Positions 45,448 through 55,262 are shown, numbered from the stretch's first letter. The stretch: DNA of 55,262 nucleotides from Chthoniobacter flavus (GCA_945860355.1 CAMARB010000005.1:1-55262); one strand, 5' to 3'. Numbers and translations are program-made. The notes: generated by a model not told the origin, from the letters alone.

Positions 45448-46131
45448 GCCCGCCCGGACCTGCGTCGGCAGGGGAAAATTCGGATCTCACGCCTGCAAAA
45501 CTCCAATGCGGCGCGGCAAGGCGCGGGTCCGGTGAAGGTGCGTCGGGAGAGAGAGAGGGGTTCCCAGGCGAAATTGGCATCCTCGCGAAACAGCCCTACA
45601 CGCCGCGATGCCGGAACCGGCCCGGTTTCCCGCGCTCGCACGTCGCCGCCGGGGCGCCCCGCGGACGCTCTGCCCCGTTGGGCAAAGCGGCGGCCTCCGC
45701 TTGCGACTCAACTTGAAAACGGGAGTTCCAGCGGAATGACTGAAAGGGCGAAATTACAACACTCTGGCGTTCCGCACTTTCCAAAAACCCCTCCGCGATC
45801 CCCGCGCCTTCGCGTGAAAATAATCTCTCTCTGAAACCTCGGAGTTCGGGCTCAATACACTGGCGTTGAGCCCCGCCCCTCACTCCCAGACGCCCGTTCG
45901 CGCTCCGGCCGTTTCCTGGGCGCCCGGCAGAGCCCGAAATCGAACACCTGGAGGAGACGGCCCGGTTTCCCCAAGTCCAGCTCGCTCGGCCTCTGCCTCG
46001 CCGGCCCGTGTCGCTCTTTCTCAACTCCTCCAGGCGGAGCCGCGGCCCGCCGCTGGTGTGGGAACACCAGAGACACGACGACTCCGCCACTTCCAGAGCC
46101 CAACCAACACGAGGTCATCAGGATCGAGTGC
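45448..46131. other. Gene-free gap between sulfatase and TpsA
   Basis: Holds copy 6 of the 140 bp element (listed separately). On both sides the sequence is GC-rich with only composition-driven open frames. No terminator is convincing for either convergent gene. Confidence 0.5.
45709..45857 (+). repeat. 140-bp dispersed element, copy 6
   Basis: Begins near CAACTTGAAAACGGGAGTTC and ends CCTCGGAGTTCGGGCTC. Its middle, AAATTACAACACTCTGGCGT then TTCCGCACTTTCC, is the closest match to copy 1 in the window, differing at only a few positions over about 60 bases. The CTCCGCG tract reads CTCCGCGATCCCCGCGCC. Confidence 0.8.
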
Positions 46132-49100
46132 TCAGAGCTCTGCGAACACTTTGGGCTTACGCCCCTCTCCATCAAGGATCTGCTGAAGCCTGTCCCAACG
46201 CCCGTTGATCCCCAGGCTCCGGATCACCCAGATGCCGTCCGGTCTTTCCAGCGTCTCGTCCCGGTAACCCAGGCTCCAGTTCATCAGATCAAACTGCACC
46301 GGACGCGCAAATGCTGTGCCCACAGGTACCGGGTCTTCAGGAGTCACGAGCGGAGGCGCCACAGGATCCACAATCACCGGCGGGATGACCACCGAAGGCT
46401 TCAGCGCCAAGGGCTGCAACACATAGCCATCCTCGTCCACCGAATTGAACTGCTCGGACATCCTCGCGTTTTTACCCACGCCAGATCCAGCCAACCGCGT
46501 CACGTTGTTTTTCCCCGCCACAGCGCCGTTGGCCGTGTTCCAGACCACCGTCTTCGCACCCGTCGAATTCGCCGCATACGCCAGCGTCCCGTTAAAGGTG
46601 ATCTTCGGCGACACCATGCTCAGTCCAAGGTCCTTGAGCCCCGCATTGGTGAAATCCCCGGCTTCCCGCGCCACCACTTCCAGCTGGTCCACGTTCAGGT
46701 CCATCGCAACCGACGCGGCGAGATCACCCACCACACCGCTTGCAGCTGTGATCGAGAGCGCGCCGTTGCTCACCACGAGTTTCTGGCCGGCGCCCATCAC
46801 AAACTTCACCGCCTCCAACGACACGTCCCCGCTCGGCTTCACAATCGACGAACGCCCGGAGGCCGCCGCTCGCGCCGTCGGGTTCAGCGAAAGGGTGTCA
46901 CCCGCCTTGTAACTAGCGCCCTGCAACACCAGCAAGTCACTCGCATCCAGTGTCACGTCGCCCAAAGCCTGCACGCCGCCCACTTCCACCCGGGCAGCCT
47001 TCGCGCTGAAACCCTGGAGGGCACCACTCGTCCCGGAATCCCCGGTCACAGTCACGTTTCCACTGGTCGCAAGCGAGACTGAACCCGCGCCGTCCACACC
47101 GGCGCGCAGTGTCAACGCCCCCCCGCTTGTACTGCTCAGAGCCACCGGGCCCGACACCTGCACCGCGTCCCCATAGGTCTGAGCACCGGTGGTCGTCACG
47201 TCAGCCGTGATCTCGGTCGCACCGCCCGCGTCCGTGGTCAGGCTCGCGACGTTGATCCCGCCGGCAAGCTGGGTGCCTCCCGAGGTGTTGAGCGCCAAGT
47301 CAAACTCGCCCGCCGCGCCACCCTTCAACGCCAGCGCACCGCCGCCCGTGCTGCCCAAGGTCGTCGCGCCCGTCAGCGTTGCCGCGTCGTTGTAGGTCTG
47401 CGCTCCGCGGGTCGTAATCTCCCCGCTCAGCTCCACCGTCCCGCCCGCGTCCGTCGTGATACTTCCCACGCTGATCCCGCCGCCCAACCGCGTTACGCCC
47501 GCGGTGTTGATCGCCAGTGTTTTGTCCCCCGTGGCGCCCGCGTTGATGGTCACGTCGCCGGAACCCGTGCTGGTGAGCACCGCGTCCTGGCCAAGAGTCA
47601 CCTTGCCGCCGTAAGTCTGCGCGCCGCTGGTGGTCACAGCGCTCGTGTTCAAGAGGGTCGCGCCTGTCACTCCTAGCGTGCTCACCCCGCTGACCGCGCC
47701 GTTAAACTCGGCGTTCCCGGCCACAGCGAGGCTGTTGGAGCCGCCCGCAATCGTGCTCGCGAAACTCACCGTCGTTCCGCTCAGGGCCGTGTTTCCAATC
47801 AACTCCGCCTGCTCTCCATAGCTCTGCGTACCGGTCGTCTGGATGTCGCCCGAGAGCTTCACCGTCCCGCCCGCGTCGGTTGCAATGCTGCCCACGCTGA
47901 TCCCGCCGCCCAGCTGCGTCACTCCACTCGTGTTGATCGCCAGCGCTTTGTTGCTGGTTGCCCCTCCGTTCAGCGCGATTTGGCCGCTCGCCGTGCTCGC
48001 AAGCGCGGTGTCCTGGCCCAGCGTCACTTTCCCGCCATAGGTCTGCGCGCCGCTCGTGGTCACAGCGCTCGTGTTCAGAAGGGTCGTGCCCGTCACTCCC
48101 AACGTGCTTAGCCCGCTGACCGCGCCGTTAAACTCCGCATTCCCGGTCACACCGAGGCTGTTCGAGCCGCCCGCGATCGTGTTGGCGAAGCTGACCGTGG
48201 AACCGGTCAGCGCCGCAGTGCTGCCCAGGGTCACCGCACCCGTGTAGGTTTGCGTGCCGGAGGTCGTCACCGTTCCGCCGTTGAGCGCCGTGGTCCCGCC
48301 CACAGAAAGCGTGCTCAGGCCCGTGGCCGCGCCGTTCAACACCGCGTTCCCGGTCACTCCCAGGCTGTTGGAACCGCCCGCAATCGTGTTCGCGAAACTC
48401 ACCGTCGTGCCGCTCAGGGTCGTGTTTCCAATCAACTCCGCCTGCTCCCCGTAACTCTGTGTCCCGGTGGTCTGGATGTCGCCCGAGAGTTTCACCGTTC
48501 CGCCTGTGTCGGTTGTGATGCTGCCCACGTTGATCCCGCCTCCGATCTGCGTCACGCCGGACGTGTTGATCGCCAGATCATGCGCCCCGCTGGCGCCGCC
48601 CTTGAGCGCCACCGCGCCGGCTCCCGTGCTTGTGAGCGTCGTTGCCGCACCCAACACCGCCGCGTCGTTGTACGTCTGCGCGCCGGTTGTGGTGACCAGG
48701 CCGGGCAACTCCACCGTGCCGCCCGCGTCCGTTGTGATGCTGCCCAAGTTGATCGTCCCCGCCAGACGCGTCGCGCCGGACGTGTTGATGTTCAAGGCGA
48801 ACCCGCCGCTCGCCCCGCCATTGAGCGCGATGTTGCCTGCCGCCGTGCTGGTGAGCGTTGTGTCCTTGCCCAGCGTCACGCTGCCCCCGTACGTCTGCGC
48901 CCCGGAAGTGGACACCAGCCCGCCGTTTAACGAGGTGTTCCCAGTGACCTCCAGCGTGCTGAGCGACGTGAGCGCCTTGGCAAACTGCGCATTGCCCGTC
49001 ACCTCCAGGCCGAACCCGCCGCCGCCCAGCGCCTCGTCAAACGTCACCGTCGTCCCGGTGAGCTGCGTGTCCCCGCTCAGCACCGCCTGCTCGTGGTAGA

Positions 49101-52100
49101 GCTGGGTTCCCGTCGTCGTGATGTTCGCCGCAAGCTCCACCGAGCCGCCCACGTTGGTTTCCACGCTCGCCACATTGACAGTGCTCTTGAGCCGGGTCAC
49201 CCCGGTCGTGTTGATATTGAGCGCGAACGGCCCCGTCGCCCCGGCGTTGATGTTGATGTCGCCCGCCCCGGAGCTCGTCAGTGTGGTCGCCGCACCCAGC
49301 ACCACCGCATCGTTGTAGTCCTGGAGCCCGGACGTTGTCACCGTCCCGCCGTTGAGCGCCGTGGTGCCGCCGACGTCCGTAAACACACTCGCCGCGTTCA
49401 CCGCGCCCCGGAACGTCGCCTTCCCGGTCGACAACACCGACAAATCCCCAAGCGCCGTCGTTGCGCCCAGCGCAGCCTTCGCCGTGATGGCGCCACTGCC
49501 CGAACTGAGCGTGAGCTTCTGCGCGCCGTCGAGCTGTTTGTCGATGGTCAACGCGCCGCCGCCGGTCTGGATCAATGTCTCCTGGAGCAACTCGAAGTTC
49601 TCCTTCACCGAAAGCGACCCGGTCCCGTTCGCTCGCCCGAGGACCAGCTTGTTGAAGCCGCCCAGAGCGAACTTGTCCATCTTCGCCCGGGTGAGGTCCA
49701 GTTGGTTGAGCAAACCGGTGTCGGTTTCCGAATAAAACGCCACGTTGGTCTCCGGCGTCCCGGCGCCCAGAGTCAGGACGCCCGTCCCGGTGATCGAGCC
49801 CGCGGCGCCGCTAAAGACCATCTCGTTGGCCAACAACGCCAGATCGTTGGCGCCGGCCGCGAGGGTCTGGGAAACTGTCAGAGTCCCGCCCGCCTCCAGG
49901 GTTCCGCCGCTGAGCAGCTCAACCGACTCGGAGAAAGTCTGGTTCCCGGTCGTGCGCACCGTCACCGCGGACCCGCCCAGGGAACCGATTACCGTCTTCT
50001 GAACGACGCCGGCGACGTCGGTGCCTTTAGTGATCTCGAACGACGCCAGAGCCGTTGTGGAACCGAGCGACCCAACCAACTGAGTCGTTCCAAAAGAGTT
50101 GAGGGTGAGAGTTTTGTTCCCATCGATATCACCATCAATCCTCAAGAGCCCACCCGTGCCCGCCGGGGGTATATTGGGATTGTTGTAGGTGCCCGTCGTC
50201 AGCGTGGTGTTCGTCACGAGGGACATATCCCCCGACACAATGAGGTCGCTTTTGCTGTCCGTGCGCCCGACGTAGAGGCTTCCAATACCCGAACCGAGGG
50301 CTTTACAGGAAGTTTCGCTCAGGACCAGCGCATCCCGGTTGACATACGTGTCGGCCTCCAGGAGCCGGATCGGCACATCCAGCTTGTGTTGTGCGATGGT
50401 CAGGGTGCCGACATTGGTGATGCTTCCGGGCCCGCCCAGCAGCTTGAGCTCGCTATCGGAACGCAGTGTGAGGTTGTAACCCGCTCCATCAATGGGAGCA
50501 CGGACGATCATCGAGCCATAAACCGCAGGCGAACCGATGTCCGCCTCCCGATATATCCGATTGGAACTCCGCAGCTCGGTGTTCGTCGGCAGCGTCCACT
50601 GATTGTTTGTGCCGCCCATCACCTCGATCGGCAGAGTGGAGGTGGCGGCAGCCAAATAATTGTGAGCGTAGTTGTCGAACCCGATCACCACGGAGCGGAC
50701 TGTTCCCCCGTCGATCCACGAGAGATCGCTCTCCGTCAGGTCCAGGCTGAGACTGCTCCCCGGCAGGTCTAGGTCAGCCGTTCCGTTGACCACAATTTTA
50801 CGGAGGTTTGGCAACTGGTCGCTGGGCAGCGTGTTGACATAAAAACCCGAAAGATTTGTCAGCGACTTGGGCGCGGCATCCAGCTTGTTTTCCACGTCCA
50901 CTTCCAAACCACGTGCCCAGAGCCAATAGGCCTGTCCTGCACCGTCGATCTTGCTGTGCAGCTTGATACCTGAAGACGCTTGGAGCTCCGTGTTGGCTTT
51001 GAGAGTCAACGCGCTCCCCCGGACCTCCAAGTCCCCAGTCATTCCAGCGCGCCCGAAGATAATCCCCCTAAAACCCGCACCAATTTTTGCGTATTCGTCG
51101 GCGGTGATCGTCAGATGATTCACATCGTGCGATGCCGTGCCGACAAGCATTCCCAGGTTCAACGGATTGTCAGGTTGATAACTGTTGACTACGGGGCATA
51201 TCGTCAAAGTGCCCGCCCCCTTGATTTCGGATTGGATCTCCACTTCGCGTCCGTTTAGCTCAAGGTTTTGTTTGGTCGCGGTCGCCCCCACCGAACCCAT
51301 CGTGATGGACTGGTTGACCAGCACTCTTTCCGGCGCAGTGAGTGTCAACCCGGTGATTTTCTTCCCGCTGAAGTCCAGCGAAGCGTTGATGACCACATCC
51401 CCGCCGATCATGGTATGGCCGGAGCCGAGGGTGAGTTCGCCGCTGAAGTTGCTGGCGAGGTTCAAAAGGTCGCTCCGTTTCAGCGTCAAAACGTCGGTCA
51501 ACGCCGAGCTAGGGGAGGCGCCATAAACCTCCAGACTCCTCCTGGACAATTCGCGGGCATCCGAACCCGACGGCCTAATAACGAGATCGCCCAGGCTCTT
51601 GATCAGAGAGGAAGTGCTGTTGTTGAACTCAATGTCTCCTGCTCTGATCTCAAGATTCCTTTTCCCCGCATCGATGGGGGCATTGAAGATCAACTTGCCG
51701 CCACAGCCCACCAGCACCAGTCCCGCGCTGGCATTGAGTGTTACCGGCGCAAAAAACGTAAGATTTGAGGATCGGCTCGTGTATTCATTCCCGATCTCCA
51801 GCTCTTTGCTGTTGTTACCGACGCTCTCAAGCATCTTGTTATCCAGGCGCAGAGTTCCCGGCACGGTCGCCGAGTTCCCCCCGGTTAAGGGGTTCATGTT
51901 CAGCACCTCGACGTTGCTGTTGCCGTGTTGGTAAAACGAGACCCGCCCAGTGGGCGCAGACACCCCCTTAACATTGATCACATCGCCTCTGAAAGTGACG
52001 TAGGAGGTTGAACCCGCTTGAATTTCAACATGAGAAATCACGCCGTTTGGCCCGGAATCAAAGTTGAGGGAGCGTCCGGCACCGCGGTCGATCGTCCAAG

Positions 52101-54087
52101 ACGCTCCGCCCGTGTCGCCAATGACCAGGGTGCCCGTGTAAGGGTTGGGGCCCTCTCCACCCGACCGACCGAAACTCACTCCGGTAAACCCATTGCTGAT
52201 CGCAGCCAAGTCCGTGCGTGTGATGTCCAATTGCCCCGCAGTGAGGTCATCGGCTGCGAGAACTTTTACGTTGGTCGTTAGGCTCGCCGGGCGCAGGTTC
52301 AAAAAACCCGTGCCTTTCACAGAACCCGGGCCGCCGGTCAGATTGATCTCGTCGGCGTATAGATCAAAATCAACGCGACTCTCACTCCCGGCGTTCAACG
52401 TCACAGCGCCCACCTCGATAGCCCCGGTCTGGGCGCTGCCTTTGACTTGGAACTTCGAGAGCTTGCCAACCCCGGCAGGCGACGTGCGCGTATCGATATC
52501 CCCGAAAATTTTGATCCCGTCGGTGCTGGTCGCACTCCCATGATCGACGGTCAGATTGACTCCCGCGCCTTTGGTCGTGAGCTTGCTGCCCACACCCAAT
52601 TGTATGAACCCGGTGCCGTTCTGGTCCGAGTCCGCAGTAAAATTGATCTCCCCGTTGTTGGTTGTGATCGTGAACCCGCCGTTCACCTCGATGTTGCGGC
52701 CCGCCGTCGCCGTGAGCCCCGCCCCCGCCTTGGTCATAGCAATGGATTGGCCAAACGTGATGTTGTTGGTCGCGGTGAGAATCACCGTGGCCGCAGCCGT
52801 GTTGATCACGCTCGCGTCCACCACCTGCTCGCCCGCGCCCCCGATGCTTCCGGTGCCTCCCGCCGCAATCGTCAGATTGGTCGGGTCCAACAGCCAGTTC
52901 CCCATTTTTCCCTGGGGCGATCCGGCGTCCACGCGCGCCGTCCGGCCCACGCCCAATGTCAGCTTCCCGGAGGTCTCCACTTGTCCGCCCGCCCGCCCCG
53001 CGCCAAGCCCGCGCGCCGAAATCCGCCCGTCAAACTGCGTCGCGCCGTCCGCCCAAACGACCACCTTGCCGCCCGCACCGTTTTTGACCGCGTCGGCTTG
53101 GATCACGGTCGCCGCGTCCACTGTCGTCGTCTGCGCGCGGCTCACCGTGCCTCCCCCCTGCCAGTCTCCGCCCACCAACACCTCGCCGCCGCCCTTGTCC
53201 CCGCTAGCGTCCAACTGCGCGCCCGCCAGCGCCACCGTCTCACCCGTCACCTCGATCCGGCCGCCTTTCTTCCCCTTCCCGCGCGCCGACGCGTCGATCT
53301 TGCCGCTCACCTCGACACGCCCGCCTTTCCCGCCGCGCACCGCCACTTCCTCCGCCCGAATCTCCCCGCTGTGTTGCACCGCCAACGAATAAAAATCCCC
53401 GGCGCCAAGCAACGCCTTCTTCGCCACGATTTTGCCCGTGTTGCTCACCCCGGCCTTCGAAGCCTTGCCCGGTGTCGCGGCCCCGCTCACGTACACATTG
53501 CCCCCGCGCTCTCCCACCAGCACCTCGTCCCCGGCCACCAGTGACACGAGTCCTTTGCCCGAATGGATAATCCCCGAGTTGCTCACGTGCGCGCCCAGCA
53601 GGCTCACGTCGCCCTTCGCCCGGATCGTCCCGGCGTTGTTCACCTCGCCGGTCAACTCCGTGAACCGGTTCCGGCCCGCCAGAAAATCCGCGTCGCTGAT
53701 GTTCCCCGCCGCTGCGATGATCCCGCCCACGTTCACCATCGCACCGTTCTGGAAGAACACGCCCGAGGGGTTGACCAGCGTCACCTGGCCGTTCGCCTTG
53801 AGCTGACCAAAGATCCGTGTCGGGTTGCCGTCCGTCACCCGGTTGAGCACCCGCGCCTTCGCTCCCGGCTGCACAAACGTCACCGCCTCGTTCCGGTCGA
53901 TGTTGAACCCGCGGAAGTTGATCACCGCTCGGTCCGACGCCCGGATCTCCATCCGCCCGCCGTCCCGCTTGAAGTTCGCCTTCCCGTGGGCCACGGCCTC
54001 GCCCTGGGGCAAGGCGTTCGCGCGTTGCCCGCCCATCGTGGCCAAAAGGGTCGCTATCGAGGTCGCTAGATACTGGTGTGCCTTCAT
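46132..54087 (-). CDS. Filamentous hemagglutinin-like exoprotein (TpsA)
   Basis: 2651 residues from ATG 54087, which precedes a signal-like stretch (YLATSIATLLATMGGQRANA). Residues about 28-170 are the TPS/FHA N-terminal domain: VAHGKANFKRDGG, VINFRGFNIDRNEAVTFVQP, RIFGQLKANGQVTLVNPSGV and FFQNGAMVNVGGIIAAAGN, needed for recognition by TpsB. Low-complexity beta-helix sequence follows, with a WLLDPTNLTIAAGG segment near 420 as in many FHA-like proteins. Residues about 1650-2310 contain near-identical tandem repeats. The C-terminal 200 residues are non-repetitive (TPEDPVPVGTAFARPVQFDL, then NWSLGYRDETLERPDGIW) and show no anchor. It should be exported by two-partner secretion to form a long adhesive fibre. 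It starts 50 bases after the tpsB stop. Confidence 0.9.
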   Translation of the reverse strand: MKAHQYLATSIATLLATMGGQRANALPQGEAVAHGKANFKRDGGRMEIRASDRAVINFRGFNIDRNEAVTFVQPGAKARVLNRVTDGNPTRIFGQLKANGQVTLVNPSGVFFQNGAMVNVGGIIAAAGNISDADFLAGRNRFTELTGEVNNAGTIRAKGDVSLLGAHVSNSGIIHSGKGLVSLVAGDEVLVGERGGNVYVSGAATPGKASKAGVSNTGKIVAKKALLGAGDFYSLAVQHSGEIRAEEVAVRGGKGGRVEVSGKIDASARGKGKKGGRIEVTGETVALAGAQLDASGDKGGGEVLVGGDWQGGGTVSRAQTTTVDAATVIQADAVKNGAGGKVVVWADGATQFDGRISARGLGAGRAGGQVETSGKLTLGVGRTARVDAGSPQGKMGNWLLDPTNLTIAAGGTGSIGGAGEQVVDASVINTAAATVILTATNNITFGQSIAMTKAGAGLTATAGRNIEVNGGFTITTNNGEINFTADSDQNGTGFIQLGVGSKLTTKGAGVNLTVDHGSATSTDGIKIFGDIDTRTSPAGVGKLSKFQVKGSAQTGAIEVGAVTLNAGSESRVDFDLYADEINLTGGPGSVKGTGFLNLRPASLTTNVKVLAADDLTAGQLDITRTDLAAISNGFTGVSFGRSGGEGPNPYTGTLVIGDTGGASWTIDRGAGRSLNFDSGPNGVISHVEIQAGSTSYVTFRGDVINVKGVSAPTGRVSFYQHGNSNVEVLNMNPLTGGNSATVPGTLRLDNKMLESVGNNSKELEIGNEYTSRSSNLTFFAPVTLNASAGLVLVGCGGKLIFNAPIDAGKRNLEIRAGDIEFNNSTSSLIKSLGDLVIRPSGSDARELSRRSLEVYGASPSSALTDVLTLKRSDLLNLASNFSGELTLGSGHTMIGGDVVINASLDFSGKKITGLTLTAPERVLVNQSITMGSVGATATKQNLELNGREVEIQSEIKGAGTLTICPVVNSYQPDNPLNLGMLVGTASHDVNHLTITADEYAKIGAGFRGIIFGRAGMTGDLEVRGSALTLKANTELQASSGIKLHSKIDGAGQAYWLWARGLEVDVENKLDAAPKSLTNLSGFYVNTLPSDQLPNLRKIVVNGTADLDLPGSSLSLDLTESDLSWIDGGTVRSVVIGFDNYAHNYLAAATSTLPIEVMGGTNNQWTLPTNTELRSSNRIYREADIGSPAVYGSMIVRAPIDGAGYNLTLRSDSELKLLGGPGSITNVGTLTIAQHKLDVPIRLLEADTYVNRDALVLSETSCKALGSGIGSLYVGRTDSKSDLIVSGDMSLVTNTTLTTGTYNNPNIPPAGTGGLLRIDGDIDGNKTLTLNSFGTTQLVGSLGSTTALASFEITKGTDVAGVVQKTVIGSLGGSAVTVRTTGNQTFSESVELLSGGTLEAGGTLTVSQTLAAGANDLALLANEMVFSGAAGSITGTGVLTLGAGTPETNVAFYSETDTGLLNQLDLTRAKMDKFALGGFNKLVLGRANGTGSLSVKENFELLQETLIQTGGGALTIDKQLDGAQKLTLSSGSGAITAKAALGATTALGDLSVLSTGKATFRGAVNAASVFTDVGGTTALNGGTVTTSGLQDYNDAVVLGAATTLTSSGAGDININAGATGPFALNINTTGVTRLKSTVNVASVETNVGGSVELAANITTTGTQLYHEQAVLSGDTQLTGTTVTFDEALGGGGFGLEVTGNAQFAKALTSLSTLEVTGNTSLNGGLVSTSGAQTYGGSVTLGKDTTLTSTAAGNIALNGGASGGFALNINTSGATRLAGTINLGSITTDAGGTVELPGLVTTTGAQTYNDAAVLGAATTLTSTGAGAVALKGGASGAHDLAINTSGVTQIGGGINVGSITTDTGGTVKLSGDIQTTGTQSYGEQAELIGNTTLSGTTVSFANTIAGGSNSLGVTGNAVLNGAATGLSTLSVGGTTALNGGTVTTSGTQTYTGAVTLGSTAALTGSTVSFANTIAGGSNSLGVTGNAEFNGAVSGLSTLGVTGTTLLNTSAVTTSGAQTYGGKVTLGQDTALASTASGQIALNGGATSNKALAINTSGVTQLGGGISVGSIATDAGGTVKLSGDIQTTGTQSYGEQAELIGNTALSGTTVSFASTIAGGSNSLAVAGNAEFNGAVSGVSTLGVTGATLLNTSAVTTSGAQTYGGKVTLGQDAVLTSTGSGDVTINAGATGDKTLAINTAGVTRLGGGISVGSITTDAGGTVELSGEITTRGAQTYNDAATLTGATTLGSTGGGALALKGGAAGEFDLALNTSGGTQLAGGINVASLTTDAGGATEITADVTTTGAQTYGDAVQVSGPVALSSTSGGALTLRAGVDGAGSVSLATSGNVTVTGDSGTSGALQGFSAKAARVEVGGVQALGDVTLDASDLLVLQGASYKAGDTLSLNPTARAAASGRSSIVKPSGDVSLEAVKFVMGAGQKLVVSNGALSITAASGVVGDLAASVAMDLNVDQLEVVAREAGDFTNAGLKDLGLSMVSPKITFNGTLAYAANSTGAKTVVWNTANGAVAGKNNVTRLAGSGVGKNARMSEQFNSVDEDGYVLQPLALKPSVVIPPVIVDPVAPPLVTPEDPVPVGTAFARPVQFDLMNWSLGYRDETLERPDGIWVIRSLGINGRWDRLQQILDGEGRKPKVFAEL
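47150..49140 (-). repeat. Tandem repeats in the TpsA stalk
   Basis: About 2 kb of imperfect tandem repeats encoding units built on TTSGAQTYGGKVTLG, ALNGGA..LAINTSGVT, GGISVGSITTDAGGTV and TIAGGSNSLGVTGNAEFNG. One long pair (near 47606 and 48031) repeats at about 426 bp, or 142 residues, with high identity; shorter half-units flank it. Such arrays change copy number by recombination and set fibre length. Assemblies may collapse or misjoin here. Confidence 0.85.
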
Positions 54088-54137
54088 AAAATGTCTCGTC
54101 TTTGAGTTTGAAAAAATTCGGTTTCTCCCGTCCCGCC

Positions 54138-55262
54138 CTACCAAGCCAACGTCACCGACATGTGCAGTCGGCTGTCCCCGGCGCTCACCTCCCGGCCCTG
54201 GATCTGGTCGTCGTCCCGCAGCGCGAACCCGAGGTCCGCGCGCACCGTCAGATACGCCGGGTTGTACACCTGGAACTCCAAGCCAAACCCCGCCCCCAAC
54301 AGCGTGTGATCCGCCTCCACCCCAGCCAACCGGTCGTTGTTGTGCGTCTTCCCGAAGTCAACAAACGTCCGGAACACCAGGTCCCAGTCCGCGATCGACG
54401 CCACCGTCCGGGGCCGCATCGCGAACGTGTTTCCAACGTCCCCGGCACCGCGCTGCGACGGGTTCGGCACCACCGGTTGTTTCACGCCCTTCTCCGCCTC
54501 CACCAGCGACGCCGGCTTCACAAACTGACGCGCCAGGTGGAGCCGGTATTCCGCGCTGCCAATCACCACGCTGTCGGCCGATGTGAACGACTCGTCATAC
54601 CCGCGCACCGTGTCGAACCCGCCCGCCACCGCCAAAAGCTGCGGCACCAACCGCGACCCGCCCAACGCCGCCTGGCCCCTCACCGACCCCGCCAACTCGT
54701 GCGCGCGGTTCGCTTTCCACCACACTTTCCCCTCCTCCCACTCCTTCCCGAACAACAACGGCTCCAGATACATCGATCCCTGCACGTTCCACCGCGCGAT
54801 CGTGAAATCCTTGTCCGCCCCGAACCGGCCCAGCGCCGCGAAATCCTCACGGTCCGTCCCGGCGATCCCCGCCAAGTTGGTCTCCACCTGCGCGTTGGCT
54901 AGCAAACTGTATGTCTCACGGGCCCGCTCCGTGCCGATCCCCACATACGGCAGGAAAAAGTCCGCCGAGCTCTCCACTCCCGCCGGTCCGTTGTTGACCG
55001 CCGCGTTCATCCAATACGCGCCCACCGTGAAATCCACGGGCCACCCCTTCACATACCACGGCGTCCACGTCAGCTGCGCGCCCACCGATCCCTCGTCCGA
55101 CTCGAAATCGGCAATGTTGACGCCCAGATCCTGCGCCCGCGACTGCGAGTAACCGCCGTACACCCGGCCCTTGAGATAATCCGGCGCCACCAGCGCGAAC
55201 TCGTACGAGAGTTGGCCCGCGTGGAACTTGGCGAAATCCGACGTCGCGTACTGGCCCCGGAG
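54138..55262 (-). CDS. TpsB outer-membrane transporter, C-terminal part (truncated by window)
   Basis: 374 residues seen; the frame stays open to the window edge, so the signal peptide and POTRA domains lie outside. The visible part is a 16-strand-type beta-barrel of the FhaC/ShlB/HecB family: alternating strands, a conserved GGFDTVRGYDES near the loop-6 VRGY motif that contacts the substrate path, WDLVFRTFVDFG, and the terminal LHMSVTLAW with the C-terminal aromatic of outer-membrane proteins. It secretes the adjacent TpsA. The 50 bases between the two genes hold no terminator, so they form an operon in the usual B-A order. Confidence 0.9.
   Translation of the reverse strand, partial: LRGQYATSDFAKFHAGQLSYEFALVAPDYLKGRVYGGYSQSRAQDLGVNIADFESDEGSVGAQLTWTPWYVKGWPVDFTVGAYWMNAAVNNGPAGVESSADFFLPYVGIGTERARETYSLLANAQVETNLAGIAGTDREDFAALGRFGADKDFTIARWNVQGSMYLEPLLFGKEWEEGKVWWKANRAHELAGSVRGQAALGGSRLVPQLLAVAGGFDTVRGYDESFTSADSVVIGSAEYRLHLARQFVKPASLVEAEKGVKQPVVPNPSQRGAGDVGNTFAMRPRTVASIADWDLVFRTFVDFGKTHNNDRLAGVEADHTLLGAGFGLEFQVYNPAYLTVRADLGFALRDDDQIQGREVSAGDSRLHMSVTLAW

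Noticed and set aside
46132-46800. Contact-dependent inhibition toxin at the TpsA C-terminus
   Set aside because: No VENN-type motif, no recognisable nuclease fold and no small immunity gene downstream; the next 680 bases hold only a repeat.
47150-49140. CRISPR array in the repetitive region
   Set aside because: Repeats are in frame, imperfect and protein-coding (TpsA stalk) with no regular spacer pattern.

Overview
The window looks like chromosomal DNA of a GC-rich Verrucomicrobiota bacterium. The lineage call rests on three things: the Verru_Chthon pilin-like cassette at the left edge, which is named for Verrucomicrobium and Chthoniobacter; the DUF1549/DUF1553, DUF1501 and sulfatase genes typical of the PVC group; and the style of the hairpin-rich intergenic repeats. 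No rRNA, phage, plasmid or CRISPR locus was seen. One tRNA gene (Glu, anticodon TTC) is present.

Layout. 1-2.2 kb: a broken Verru_Chthon protein A gene interrupted by a short repeat, intact protein D, and a secreted LamG-like protein. 2.4-8.2 kb: secreted FG-GAP propeller, a 336 bp inverted-repeat-bounded element, an NhaR-like LysR regulator, a DUF4239 membrane protein overlapping a BASS-type transporter, a 9 bp minisatellite and a TerC protein. 8.5-14.7 kb: an ankyrin protein and a type III restriction-modification pair (mod, res). The mod/res junction carries two tandem copies of a small cassette encoding a GxxExxY protein, bounded by inverted repeats and 9 bp direct repeats. 15.2-20.7 kb: tRNA-Glu, an AsmA-like / rsmD / waaA operon, a lipid kinase and a rhomboid-fold protein without its catalytic residues. 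20.8-25.9 kb: an HTH-like small protein and nrdB-nrdA ribonucleotide reductase behind a cobalamin riboswitch and a recognisable promoter. 26.1-28.7 kb: scpA-scpB-pheA. 29.2-35.9 kb: dehydrogenase, HTH-MBL hydrolase, MFS exporter, FmdB-like protein and two secreted PQQ-type propellers. 36.5-45.4 kb: an IclR regulator divergent from a five-gene cluster (cytochrome-type DUF1549/1553, DUF1501, propeller, TIM-barrel isomerase, sulfatase). 46.1-55.3 kb: a 2651-residue TpsA-like exoprotein behind a truncated TpsB transporter.

Four things stand out. (1) NrdB keeps all six metal ligands but has Leu165 where the radical tyrosine should be, and the first ligand is Glu. This suggests a tyrosine-independent, class Ic-like cofactor. 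(2) That class I reductase sits behind a cobalamin riboswitch, which implies a B12-dependent reductase elsewhere in the genome. (3) The GxxExxY gene lies inside what looks like a mobile cassette inserted exactly at the overlapping stop/start of mod and res, next to an internally deleted copy. (4) A family of about 140 bp elements with imperfect terminal inverted repeats occurs at least six times, once inside a gene and once as a head-to-head pair. Its ends resemble those of the GxxExxY cassette.
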